Shown piece by piece: positions 34,341 through 42,151 of a stretch of DNA of 64,000 nt. The position numbers and the translations under genes are program-made. The notes under the pieces were generated by a model, which was not told the origin of the DNA, made no database searches, and saw nothing but the letters and a program-made list of their open reading frames with translations. Within the stretch, counting starts at the first letter, position 1. Every line of letters begins with the position of its first letter. Source of the stretch: CAXMMR01 sp965198995 (GTDB taxonomy: Bacteria; Pseudomonadota; Alphaproteobacteria; Acetobacterales; Acetobacteraceae). Location of the stretch: positions 1 to 64,000 of the forward strand of contig CBDAQG010000002.1 in NCBI GenBank assembly GCA_965198995.1. The letters are read 5' to 3'.

Positions 34341-34543
34341 GCCAGGGCTCCGCCCTGGACCCGCTGGGGGCGGCGCCCACAGACCCGCACCCCGTTAGGG
34401 CTAAATGGGCGCTTTCTTGCTTGGCGAAGCCAATCGCTTCAAGTTCCCGCCGCCCCGATCTCGCGCGTGGACCATGAATACCAAATGGATTTTAAAGGCT
34501 CCGCCCTTAATGGGGTCGAGGGGCAAAGCCCCTCGCCTTCCCT
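34341..34543. repeat. Family-2 modular repeat, locus 2
   Basis: Modules in the same order as elsewhere: CCAGGGC..GCCCTGG hairpin directly after the uvrB stop, GGGGGCGGCGCCC hairpin, GCGCTTTCTTGCTTGGCGAAG (34409), GGATTTTAAAGGCTCCGCC (34489) and GGTCGAGGGGC..GCCCCTCG (34513). In the last stem both arms changed together (CGAGGGGC/GCCCCTCG against CCAGGGGC/GCCCCTGG elsewhere), which argues that the fold is kept by selection. Confidence 0.85.
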
Positions 34544-34561
34544 AACCTGGATGACTTTGCC

Positions 34562-35014
34562 ATGAACGAGCGGCCGCTTGCCGATGCGCGACAGGCTCAG
34601 CGCCATGTATTCCTGCGCGACATGGTGCTGAGCGCCAGCATTGGCGTGCATGAGTTCGAGCACGAGGCGCGGCAGCGGGTGCGGATCAACGTGGACCTGG
34701 CAGTGGATGACGAGCTGGCTCCGGCGGCGGGCAAGCTGACGCGGGGGGCGGCGAGCCGGCCGATGGTGGGCAGTGACCAGCTGAGCCGTGTCGTCGATTA
34801 CGAGCAGATCGCCAATGCGGTTCGCGCCATCGTTGCGATGGGGCACGTGAGGCTTATTGAAACGCTGGCGGAGCGAATCGCCGAGTCTTGCCTGGAGGAT
34901 GCCCGGGTGCGGCTTGCACGAGTGCGTGTGGAGAAGCTTGATATCTTCGCCGACATGACATCGGTCGGCGTCGAAATAGAGCGTCGCGCTTCACTTGTCC
35001 ACTTTCGGGATTGA
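34562..35014 (+). CDS. folB: Dihydroneopterin aldolase
   Basis: A 150-residue protein with the FolB tunnelling fold. VFLRDMVLSASIGVHEFEHE holds the substrate-anchoring region, VVDYEQIANAVRAI the conserved Tyr, ETLAERIAESCL the pterin-binding Glu, and RVRVEKLDIF the catalytic Lys. It converts dihydroneopterin to 6-hydroxymethyl-dihydropterin in folate synthesis. A 30-residue insert (AAGKLTRGAASRPMVGSDQL) before the Tyr motif is longer than usual. It stands alone between uvrB and uvrC. Confidence 0.92.
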   Translation: MNERPLADARQAQRHVFLRDMVLSASIGVHEFEHEARQRVRINVDLAVDDELAPAAGKLTRGAASRPMVGSDQLSRVVDYEQIANAVRAIVAMGHVRLIETLAERIAESCLEDARVRLARVRVEKLDIFADMTSVGVEIERRASLVHFRD

Positions 35015-35267
35015 CTCTGGATAATTACAGTTGCATGGCGCTACACCCACGCCGGCGCCGTGTGGCTCGCGTGACACAGCAGCGAAAACAATGGGTTAGG
35101 CGGTATGCCCAGTTTCTGGGCAAAGTGAGCTAAGTCGCGGAAATGTCGTGCTTCCGGTCGCCCGTCACCGACTCGCCCACAGACTTGTCCACAGATTCTG
35201 GGGATGATGGCGGGCAGTTTCGAGGCAGCGACGCGAGGGCTGCCGCAGGGTCGCAACCGGGCTGGAA

Positions 35268-37229
35268 ATGGCTGGCGAGATGAGTGAAACCGACGACATC
35301 GGGGTGGCTGAGCTGCAAGCGGAGGTTGAGCCCGCCCCAGGGCACGAGGCGGTGGCCGAAGGCGGGGCCGCGGCCGGGGTGCGGGTGATCGAGGCGGCGT
35401 TGCGCACGATGCCGCTCGCGCCCGGCGTCTACCGCATGCTCGATAGCCGCGGCGACGCGCTCTACGTCGGCAAGGCGCGCAGCCTGAAGAAGCGGGTGCA
35501 GAACTACACCCAGCTGCCGCGGCTGTCCGACCGGCTGCGGCGGATGGTGTCCGAGACGGTGTCGATGGAGATCGTCACCACCCACACCGAGGCCGAGGCG
35601 CTGCTGCTCGAGGCCAACCTGATCAAGCGCCTCAAGCCGCGCTTCAACATCGTGCTGCGCGACGACAAGTCCTACCCGTGGCTGATGCTGACCGAGGATA
35701 ACGGCTTTCCGCAGATCACCAAGCATCGCGGCAGCCACACCAGGAAGGGCAGCTATTACGGCCCGTTCGCCTCGGCTTGGGCGGTGAACCAGACGGTCAC
35801 CGCGATGGAGCGGGTGTTCCTGCTGCGCTCCTGCGCCGACACGGTGTTCAACAACCGCTCGCGCCCGTGCCTGCTGCACCAGATCAAGCGGTGCTCGGCG
35901 CCGTGCGTCGGGCGGATCAGCGAGGCGGATTACGGCACCCTGGTGGGCCAGGCGAAGGCCTTTCTCGCCGGGCGGGCGAACACGGTGCAGCGCGAGCTGG
36001 CCGCCGAGATGGAGTCCGCGTCGGCGGCGATGGAGTTCGAGCGGGCGGCTGCACTGCGCGACCGGATCCGCGGCCTCACCCACGTCCAGGGCGGCGGCGT
36101 GATCAACCCGGCGAGCCTGACCGACGCCGACCTGATCGCGGCGTGGCAGATCGCCGGGCAGAGCTGCATCCAGGTGTTCTTCATCCGTGGCGGCCGCAAC
36201 AACGGCAATCGCGCGTTCTTTCCCGTGCACACCAAGGGCGAGGAGGCGGGCGAGGTGCTGAGCGCCTTCATCGCCCAGTTCTACGACGACAAGCCGCCGC
36301 CACCGCTGATCCTGACCAACCACGAGCTTGACGAGGCGGCACTGCTCGAAGAGGCGCTCGGGTTGAAGGCGCATCGGCGCGTCGAGGTCTGCCATCCGCA
36401 ACGGGGCGAGAAGGCGGCGGTGATGCGCCACGCCGAGACCAACGCCCGCGAGGCGCTGGAGCGGCGGCTGGCGGAGAGCGCAGGGCAGGCCAAGCTGCTG
36501 GAGGGGGTGGCCAGCCTGTTCGCCCTGGCCGGGCCGCCGGGGCGGATCGAGACCTACGACAACTCGCACATCATGGGCCGCAACGCCTACGGCGTGATGG
36601 TCGTCGCGGGGCCCGAGGGCTTCACCAAGACGGGCTATCGCAAATACGCGATCCGCGGGCCGATCGCGCCGGGCGACGACTTCGCGATGATGCGCGAGGT
36701 GATGGAGCGCCGCTTCGGCCGGGCGCTGAAGGAGCAGGCGCAGCGGGACGAGGGGGGCGAGCCCGGCACGCCGCCGGACTGGCCGGACATGGTGCTGATC
36801 GACGGCGGCGCCGGGCAGTTCTCCGCCGCGCGCAAGATCCTCGACGATCTCGGCGTCACCGACGTGACGCTGGTCGCGATCGCCAAGGGGCCAGACCGCG
36901 ACGCCGGCCGGGAGTGGTTCCACACCGGCGACGCGCCGCCGTTCCAACTGCCGCCGCGTGACCCGGTGCTCTACTACCTGCAGCGGCTGCGCGACGAGGC
37001 GCATCGGTTTGCCATCACCACCCACCGGGCCGGCCGCTCGAAGACGCTGACCACCAGCGAGCTCGACGAGGTCGACGGCATCGGAGCCGCGCGCAAGCGG
37101 GCGCTGCTCAATCATTTCGGCTCGGCGCGCGGGGTGAAGCAGGCGGGGCTGCAGGACCTGGAGGCGGCGCCGGGGATCAGCCGCGAGACGGCCAAGCGGG
37201 TGTATGAGCATTTTCACGCGCGTGGCTGA
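35268..37229 (+). CDS. uvrC: Excinuclease ABC subunit C
   Basis: A 653-residue nuclease. The N-terminal GIY-YIG domain starts with PLAPGVYRMLDSRGDALYVG and KARSLKKRV, then a UVR motif (about 240-265, MESASAAMEFERAAALRDRI) that binds UvrB, an RNase H-like domain with ETYDNSHIMGRN and VLIDGGAGQF (catalytic Asp), and a C-terminal helix-hairpin-helix pair (ELDEVDGIGAARKRALLNHF, LEAAPGISRETAKRVYEHF). ATG 35268 and ATG 35280 are both possible starts; the first is taken. It makes both incisions in nucleotide excision repair. Confidence 0.97.
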   Translation: MAGEMSETDDIGVAELQAEVEPAPGHEAVAEGGAAAGVRVIEAALRTMPLAPGVYRMLDSRGDALYVGKARSLKKRVQNYTQLPRLSDRLRRMVSETVSMEIVTTHTEAEALLLEANLIKRLKPRFNIVLRDDKSYPWLMLTEDNGFPQITKHRGSHTRKGSYYGPFASAWAVNQTVTAMERVFLLRSCADTVFNNRSRPCLLHQIKRCSAPCVGRISEADYGTLVGQAKAFLAGRANTVQRELAAEMESASAAMEFERAAALRDRIRGLTHVQGGGVINPASLTDADLIAAWQIAGQSCIQVFFIRGGRNNGNRAFFPVHTKGEEAGEVLSAFIAQFYDDKPPPPLILTNHELDEAALLEEALGLKAHRRVEVCHPQRGEKAAVMRHAETNAREALERRLAESAGQAKLLEGVASLFALAGPPGRIETYDNSHIMGRNAYGVMVVAGPEGFTKTGYRKYAIRGPIAPGDDFAMMREVMERRFGRALKEQAQRDEGGEPGTPPDWPDMVLIDGGAGQFSAARKILDDLGVTDVTLVAIAKGPDRDAGREWFHTGDAPPFQLPPRDPVLYYLQRLRDEAHRFAITTHRAGRSKTLTTSELDEVDGIGAARKRALLNHFGSARGVKQAGLQDLEAAPGISRETAKRVYEHFHARG

Positions 37230-37230
37230 A

Positions 37231-37466
37231 GGCGAAGGCAGGAGCTCTGCTCCTGGACCTCGCACGCGCTAGCGTGCACTCGCACGACCGGGGCGGCGCC
37301 CCCAGACCAGCAATCGTTGGAGACCAGACGGTCTCTTTCTTACTTGGCGAAGCCATTCAATCATGCTTCCCACGGCACTGGCCTTGCCCAGGAGTCATGG
37401 ATAAGGAATGGATTTTAAAGGCTCCGCCTTTAACGGGGTCCAGGGCAGAGCCCCTGGCCTTTCTTG
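37231..37466. repeat. Family-2 modular repeat, locus 3
   Basis: AGGAGCTCTGCTCCT hairpin after the uvrC stop, CGCGCTAGCG and TGCACTCGCA-type small stems, GGGGCGGCGCCCC hairpin, TTTCTTACTTGGCGAAGCC, then GGATTTTAAAGGCTCCGCC and GGTCCAGGGC..GCCCCTGG before the end of the minus-strand XRE gene. It spans the convergent gap between uvrC and that gene. Confidence 0.85.
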
Positions 37467-37471
37467 TTCCC

Positions 37472-37768
37472 TTACTCGAGATCCGCGAAGAACGAGCTGA
37501 GCGGCACTTGCAGCAGGTTCGCGATCTTCAGTAGCCGCTCTGGCGGGATGCGCTCGGCGCCGCTCTCGTAGGCGAGGATCTCGTCCGGCGTCGTGTCGAT
37601 GGCGGCGGCGAGTTCGTCCTGGCTCATCTGTCGTCGCAGGCGCAGGCGTTCCACCATCATGCCGAGATGGGCATTGAGGTCGTCGCTGGGGCCGACGTCC
37701 AAACCCCAGTTGGCCGAGGCCGGCCCGGGCGACGAACGGCTTGGCTGGCTGTCGTCATTCTCTGCCAT
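37472..37768 (-). CDS. XRE-family helix-turn-helix regulator
   Basis: A 98-residue protein. Residues 34-95 are a Cro/C1-type HTH: LGMMVERLRLRRQMSQDELA, then AAAIDTTPDEILAYESGAER and IPPERLLKIANLLQVPLSSF, with the usual five-helix spacing. The 33-residue N-terminus is polar and disordered. No effector domain is attached, so it may be a simple repressor or a global regulator. Its targets are unknown; it faces away from the hydrolase/GMC genes, with a 382-base gap between. Confidence 0.9.
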   Translation of the reverse strand: MAENDDSQPSRSSPGPASANWGLDVGPSDDLNAHLGMMVERLRLRRQMSQDELAAAIDTTPDEILAYESGAERIPPERLLKIANLLQVPLSSFFADLE

Positions 37769-37877
37769 GAGCGGCCTCCCACTGCGGCGGCGCAGTCTTG
37801 CACTCGCAAGGCCGGCAACGCCACGACAAAAGGCCGTGCCCCCGCATCTGCTGCCCGGTTTGGCCAGTATAACGGCG

Positions 37878-38087
37878 ATGAGGCCGAGGATTTCCCTTTC
37901 CGTGTTGCGACGTCAGGCCCGAGTCGGTGAGCCGGTCGTTGCGCGTCCGTGCGGTCACGAGCAGCTGCGTGAGCTGGTGCGACTGGCCGAGCAGGCCCAG
38001 GGCGCCGGGCAGCGCGAGGTGGCAGCGAGCCTGATCCGCCGTGCCTACCTGCTGCACGATGGCGGCCTGGCGCGGGCGACCCACTGA
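37878..38087 (+). CDS. Possible small protein of unknown function
   Basis: A 69-residue frame with a helical second half (EQLRELVRLAEQAQGAGQRE, then VAASLIRRAYLLHDG), more protein-like than the surrounding shadow frames. It has no clear ribosome binding site and no recognised family. It lies in the 382-base gap between the XRE gene and the hydrolase gene, where no other gene is seen. It may be a chance frame of GC-rich DNA. Confidence 0.3.
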   Translation: MRPRISLSVLRRQARVGEPVVARPCGHEQLRELVRLAEQAQGAGQREVAASLIRRAYLLHDGGLARATH

Positions 38088-38150
38088 GCCGGGCGCCGCG
38101 AGCGCCATCGCGGCCTGTTCATCCCGCAGGGCGGCCCTAGATCAGGTCGC

Positions 38151-39551
38151 ATGACCGTGCCGAGCCGAGCCGACCAGCCGCTGAGCCTGGTCTACCTGCA
38201 TTTCCTCGGCGGCAGCGCGCGGTCCTGGGATGCGGTCGTCGCACGGCTGGCGCCGTCGCTGCGCTGCGTCGCGATCGACCTGCCCGGGTTCGGCGAGGCC
38301 GCCGCTGCGTCGCCGGGCTACACCGTCGCCGACATGGTGGATTGCGTGGCGGCCCGCGTTGCGGCGGCGGCCCCGGGGCGGTGGATGCTGGCTGGGCACA
38401 GCATGGGCGCCAAGGTCGCGACCGTGCTGGCGCGCCGGGCTGAGGATGGGCGGGACGGGCTGGCGGGACTGATCGGCCTGGTGCTGCTGGCCGGCTCGCC
38501 GCCGGCGCCGGAGCCGATGACCCCGGTTAAGCGGGCCGAGATGCTGGAGTCGTTCGGCGGTCCTGAGCCGGCGAGCGGCGCTGCGGCGAGCCGCTTCGTC
38601 GAGCAGAATGTCGGCGCGCCGCTGCCGCCGGCGGCGGGCGAGGCGGCGGTCGCCGACGTGCTGCGGGCGAACCAGGCGGCCTGGCGCGCCTGGCTTGAGG
38701 GCGGCAGCCTGGAGGATTGGGCCGGGCGCGTCGGCGTGCTGCGCCTGCCGACGCTGATCATCGCCGGCGAGACGGACGAGGCGCTTGGGCCGGCGGCGCA
38801 GCACCGGCTGATGGCGCCGCATTTCGCAGCCCCGGTGCTGGTCGCGCTGGCCGGGGCGGGTCATTTGCTGCCGATGGAGCGGCCGGACGAGGTCGCGCGG
38901 CTGATTACGGCGCATGCGGCGCGAGCGGCGAGCGGGCTGGAGCAGGGTTATCAGACGCTGATCGACGGCGTGCGGACGAGCGGGCGCACCCGGGCCGTGC
39001 TGCGCGCGCGCGGGCAGCCGGACGAGCCCGGCCGGCCGGCTGCCGCGATGCCAGAGGCGTTGTTCGCCACGCTGCGGGCGGTGGTGGCGCGGGTGCTGCC
39101 GCAGCCGGCGCCAGCGGCGTTCGACCTGGCGGCGCGGCTTGATGCGCAGCTTGCCTCGGGCCCCGGGGATGGTTGGCGGTTTGCGGCGCTGCCACCGGAC
39201 GCCGAGGCCTACCGCCTGGCGCTGGAGGGGCTGCAGGCAGCGGCGCTGGCCGGGCACGGCGCCGGCTTTGCCGAGCTGGACGGGGCGGATCAGGACGCGC
39301 TGCTGCGTCGCGCCGGGGAAGGTGGACTGCCGGCTGGCGGGCTTGATGCTGAGGGCCTGCGGTTGTGGTTCCAGGACCTGCGCTCCGACCTGGTGAAGCT
39401 CTACGTCGCGCACCCGTCGACGCTGGCGCGGATGGGCTACAGCGGCGTGTTCTATGGCGGCGACGGCGAGCCGAAGCCGGGGTTCACGGCACTCGGCATC
39501 GGCGCCCGCGAGGCCTGGGAGCCGCAATCCCTGCCGGACGCGGCCCGATGA
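38151..39551 (+). CDS. Alpha/beta hydrolase fused to a gluconate 2-dehydrogenase subunit 3-like domain
   Basis: A 466-residue protein with two parts. Residues 1-265 are an alpha/beta hydrolase: VYLHFLGGSARSWDAV (oxyanion HF.GG), MLAGHSMGAKVATVLA (nucleophile Ser in GHSMG), PTLIIAGETDEALGP (Asp) and LAGAGHLLPMERPDEV (His), so the triad is complete. Residues about 300-466 match the small subunit of gluconate/sugar dehydrogenases: FATLRAVVARVLPQPAPAA at its start, then LWFQDLRSDLVKLYVAHPST and the MGYSGVFYGGDGEPKPGF end. That subunit is normally a separate, often Tat-exported protein, but no signal peptide is seen here. ATGA overlap (39548) couples it to the GMC gene, so the fusion probably delivers a partner subunit for it. 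Confidence 0.85.
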   Translation: MTVPSRADQPLSLVYLHFLGGSARSWDAVVARLAPSLRCVAIDLPGFGEAAAASPGYTVADMVDCVAARVAAAAPGRWMLAGHSMGAKVATVLARRAEDGRDGLAGLIGLVLLAGSPPAPEPMTPVKRAEMLESFGGPEPASGAAASRFVEQNVGAPLPPAAGEAAVADVLRANQAAWRAWLEGGSLEDWAGRVGVLRLPTLIIAGETDEALGPAAQHRLMAPHFAAPVLVALAGAGHLLPMERPDEVARLITAHAARAASGLEQGYQTLIDGVRTSGRTRAVLRARGQPDEPGRPAAAMPEALFATLRAVVARVLPQPAPAAFDLAARLDAQLASGPGDGWRFAALPPDAEAYRLALEGLQAAALAGHGAGFAELDGADQDALLRRAGEGGLPAGGLDAEGLRLWFQDLRSDLVKLYVAHPSTLARMGYSGVFYGGDGEPKPGFTALGIGAREAWEPQSLPDAAR

Positions 39552-41116
39552 GGCTGGCGGGCATGCGTTGCCATGCGCTCACCGACGCGGTGGACGCGGT
39601 GGTGATCGGCACCGGCGCAGGCGGGGCGCCGCTGCTGGCGACGCTGGCGCAGGCGGGGCTCAGCGTCGTCGCGCTCGAGGCCGGCCGCAATCATGATCCG
39701 GAGCAGTTCACCGCCGACGAGGTGGCCGCGGGCGAGATCTACTGGCTCGACGAGCGGCTTTCCGCCGGCGGCATGCCGCAGGCCTTCGGCGGCAATAACA
39801 GCGGCACCGGAGTCGGCGGCTCGACGCTGCACTGGGGCGCGTTCTGCCCGCGCGCCGACCCGCGCGACCTGCGTCTCCGCTCCGAGCAGGGCGTGGGCAC
39901 CGACTGGCCGCTCGACTACGCCGCACTGGCGCCGTTCTACGGGGAGGTCGAGGCGTTCCTCGGCGTCTCGGGGCCGGCGAGCTACCCTTGGGAGCCGGCG
40001 CGGCGCTACCCGCTGCCGCCGGTGCCGCTCAACGCGCCGGCGGCAGCGATGCGGCGTGGCTGCGACGCGCTCGGCGTGCGCACCAGCCACGCCCCGGTCG
40101 CTGCCGTCTCGCGCGACTTCGAGCAGGCCGGGCATGGGTTGCGGCACGCCTGCATCGCCTGCGGCTACTGCCATCAGGGCTGCCGCACCGGCGCCAAGGC
40201 GAGCATGGACGTGAGCTACCTGCCGCTCGCGGTCGCCGCCGGCGCCGAGATCCGGCCCGAATGCCGGGTGCACGGGCTGGAGCGCGACGCCGCCGGGCGG
40301 ATCACCGCCGTCGTCTATCGCGAGGGCGGCCCCGGGGGCACCGACAAGCGCCAGCGCTGCGGCGCGGTGTTCCTCTGCGCCGGCGCGATCGAGACGCCGC
40401 GGCTGCTGCTGCATCTGGGCCTGGCCAACGGCTCCGGGCAGGTTGGGCGCAACTACATGGGGCATGTGGCGACCCAGGTGTGGGGCACGTTCGGCCCCGA
40501 GATGCGGCCGAACAAGGGGTTTCCCGCGTCGCTGATCAGCGAGGACATGCTGCGCGCGCCGGATGCGGATTTTGCCGGCGGCTACATCACCCAGAGCCTC
40601 GGCATCGTGCCGGTGACCTGGGCGAGCCAGGTGGCGCGGGCGCGCGGGCTGTGGGGGCAGGCGCTGGTCGACGCGGTCGACGGCTTCAACCACGTCGCCG
40701 GCATCGGCATCAACGGCGACGTGCTGGCGTCAGACGAGAACTTCCTCGAGCTGGCCGACGAGGTGGACGAGCTCGGCATGCGCAAGCCGCTCATCCATTT
40801 CGGCTACGGCGAGAACGAGCGGCGGATGAGCCGGCACGCGGTGCGCTTCATGACGGCGGTGTGGGAGCAGGCGGGGGCCTCCGACATCTGGTCGATGGAC
40901 CGAGCCGCGCACACGATCGGCACCTGCCGGATGGGCCGCGACGCCGACCACGCCGTCGTCGACCCGTTCGGGCGCAGCTTCGACGTCGAGAATTTGTGGA
41001 TCTGCGACAACTCGGTGTTCCCAAGCTCGCTGGCAGCCAACCCGGCGCTGACCATTATGGCGCTGTCACTGCGGACGGCGAGACAATTCGTCAGCAAGTC
41101 AGGGGTTCTTTTTTGA
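39548..41116 (+). CDS. GMC oxidoreductase (sugar/polyol dehydrogenase large subunit type)
   Basis: A 522-residue FAD enzyme starting at the ATGA overlap. FAD-binding GxGxxG is VIGTGAGGAPLLATLAQAG; GTGVGGSTLHWGAF is the second FAD contact; ACIACGYCHQGCRTGAKAS has the Cys-rich stretch seen in gluconate 2-dehydrogenase-like subunits; the catalytic-His end is THIGTCRMG-like in AAHTIGTCRMGRDADHAVVD, followed by LWICDNSVFPSSLAANP. It should oxidise a sugar, polyol or a related alcohol and reduce the quinone pool through a cytochrome not encoded here. The stop codon (TGA) lies inside the left hairpin of a family-1 repeat; the last three residues are repeat-encoded. Confidence 0.92.
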   Translation: MRLAGMRCHALTDAVDAVVIGTGAGGAPLLATLAQAGLSVVALEAGRNHDPEQFTADEVAAGEIYWLDERLSAGGMPQAFGGNNSGTGVGGSTLHWGAFCPRADPRDLRLRSEQGVGTDWPLDYAALAPFYGEVEAFLGVSGPASYPWEPARRYPLPPVPLNAPAAAMRRGCDALGVRTSHAPVAAVSRDFEQAGHGLRHACIACGYCHQGCRTGAKASMDVSYLPLAVAAGAEIRPECRVHGLERDAAGRITAVVYREGGPGGTDKRQRCGAVFLCAGAIETPRLLLHLGLANGSGQVGRNYMGHVATQVWGTFGPEMRPNKGFPASLISEDMLRAPDADFAGGYITQSLGIVPVTWASQVARARGLWGQALVDAVDGFNHVAGIGINGDVLASDENFLELADEVDELGMRKPLIHFGYGENERRMSRHAVRFMTAVWEQAGASDIWSMDRAAHTIGTCRMGRDADHAVVDPFGRSFDVENLWICDNSVFPSSLAANPALTIMALSLRTARQFVSKSGVLF

Positions 41117-41205
41117 AAAAAAGAACCAAAAAACTTTTGCTCGTTTAGCCGTATGGCTCGGCTAACCAATAGAAGTTTTTTGCTTCTTTTTTTCAAAAAA
41201 GAAGC
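41104..41205. repeat. Family-1 paired AT hairpins, locus D
   Basis: Left hairpin GGTTC..GAACC (41104-41127), containing the GMC stop codon; right hairpin GCTTC..GAAGC (41182-41205). Inward-facing AAAAAACTTTTG and AGAAGTTTTTT flank a 45-base variable centre. It sits between two plus-strand genes. Confidence 0.85.
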
Positions 41206-41301
41206 GCTTCCTTTGTTCAGCACCTGAGGTCGCAAACCCCGTTACCGACGAACGCACAGGCGGCAGAGGCGTTGCCTACAGCTCAGAGTAGGACATCAGC
41301 C

Positions 41302-42147
41302 ATGCTGCAAGACCCCGTTTGGTTCATCACCGGTTGCTCCACCGGCTTCGGCCTCGCACTCGCCACCGAGGTGCTGGCCGATGGCGGACGCGCCGTCGTC
41401 ACCGCGCGCGACCTCGGCCAGCTCGACGGATTGGTGGAACAGGGCGGCGAGCGGGTGCTGCCGGTGGTGCTGGACGTGACCCACGACGACCAGATCGCCG
41501 CCGCGGTGGCTGCGGCGGAACAGAAATTCGGCCGCATCGACGTGCTGGTGAACAATGCCGGCTATGGCTACCAGGCCTCCTGCGAGGAGGGCGAGGAGCA
41601 GCAGGTTCGCGCCCAGTTCGACGCCAACGTGTTCGGCCTGTTCGCGCTGACCCGCGCGGTGCTGCCGGGGATGCGCAGCCGGCGCGCCGGGCACGTCATC
41701 AACATCACCTCGGTGGCCGGCTTCATCGGCTTTCCGGGCTCGGGCTACTACTCGGCCAGCAAGCACGCGGTCGAGGGGTTCTCGGACTCGCTGGCGGTCG
41801 AGCTGAAGCCGCTCGGCATCCAGGTCACCTGCGTCGAGCCGGGGCCGTTCCGCACCGATTGGGCCGGGCGCTCGCTCAAGCAAACGCACACCCGGATCCC
41901 CGACTACGAGGAGACCGTCGGCGCCCGCCTCAAGATGACCTCCGGCTACAGCGGCAAGCAGGCCGGCGATCCGGTGCGCGCGGCGCGGGCGATGATGCGG
42001 CTGGTCGAGGAGGAGACGCCGCCGCGGCACTTGGTGCTCGGCGCCATGGGGTTCGAGGCGGTGACCAAGACGCTGCGCGAGCGGCTGGAGCAGATCGAGA
42101 GCCGGCGTGAGACGGCACTCGGCGCCGACTTCCCGGCCGAGGCCTGA
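41302..42147 (+). CDS. Short-chain dehydrogenase/reductase
   Basis: A 281-residue classical SDR. ATG 41302 is taken because TAGGA lies nine bases upstream and the Rossmann start FITGCSTGFGLALATEV follows at once. NNAGYGYQASCEE is the conserved NNAG, and the Ser-Tyr-Lys triad is in NITSVAGFIGFPGSGYYSAS (S, Y) with K in the next residues. VTCVEPGPFRTDW fits. The sequence is of the YdfG/retinol dehydrogenase-like NADP group; substrate unknown. The pepN start follows four bases after its stop. Confidence 0.93.
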   Translation: MLQDPVWFITGCSTGFGLALATEVLADGGRAVVTARDLGQLDGLVEQGGERVLPVVLDVTHDDQIAAAVAAAEQKFGRIDVLVNNAGYGYQASCEEGEEQQVRAQFDANVFGLFALTRAVLPGMRSRRAGHVINITSVAGFIGFPGSGYYSASKHAVEGFSDSLAVELKPLGIQVTCVEPGPFRTDWAGRSLKQTHTRIPDYEETVGARLKMTSGYSGKQAGDPVRAARAMMRLVEEETPPRHLVLGAMGFEAVTKTLRERLEQIESRRETALGADFPAEA

Positions 42148-42151
42148 GCCG

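Noticed and set aside
35185..35193. TTGTCCACA, one base from a DnaA box, near the uvrC start, as a possible origin
   Set aside because: A single near-match with no cluster of further boxes, no AT-rich unwinding stretch and no dnaA/dnaN/gidA neighbours.
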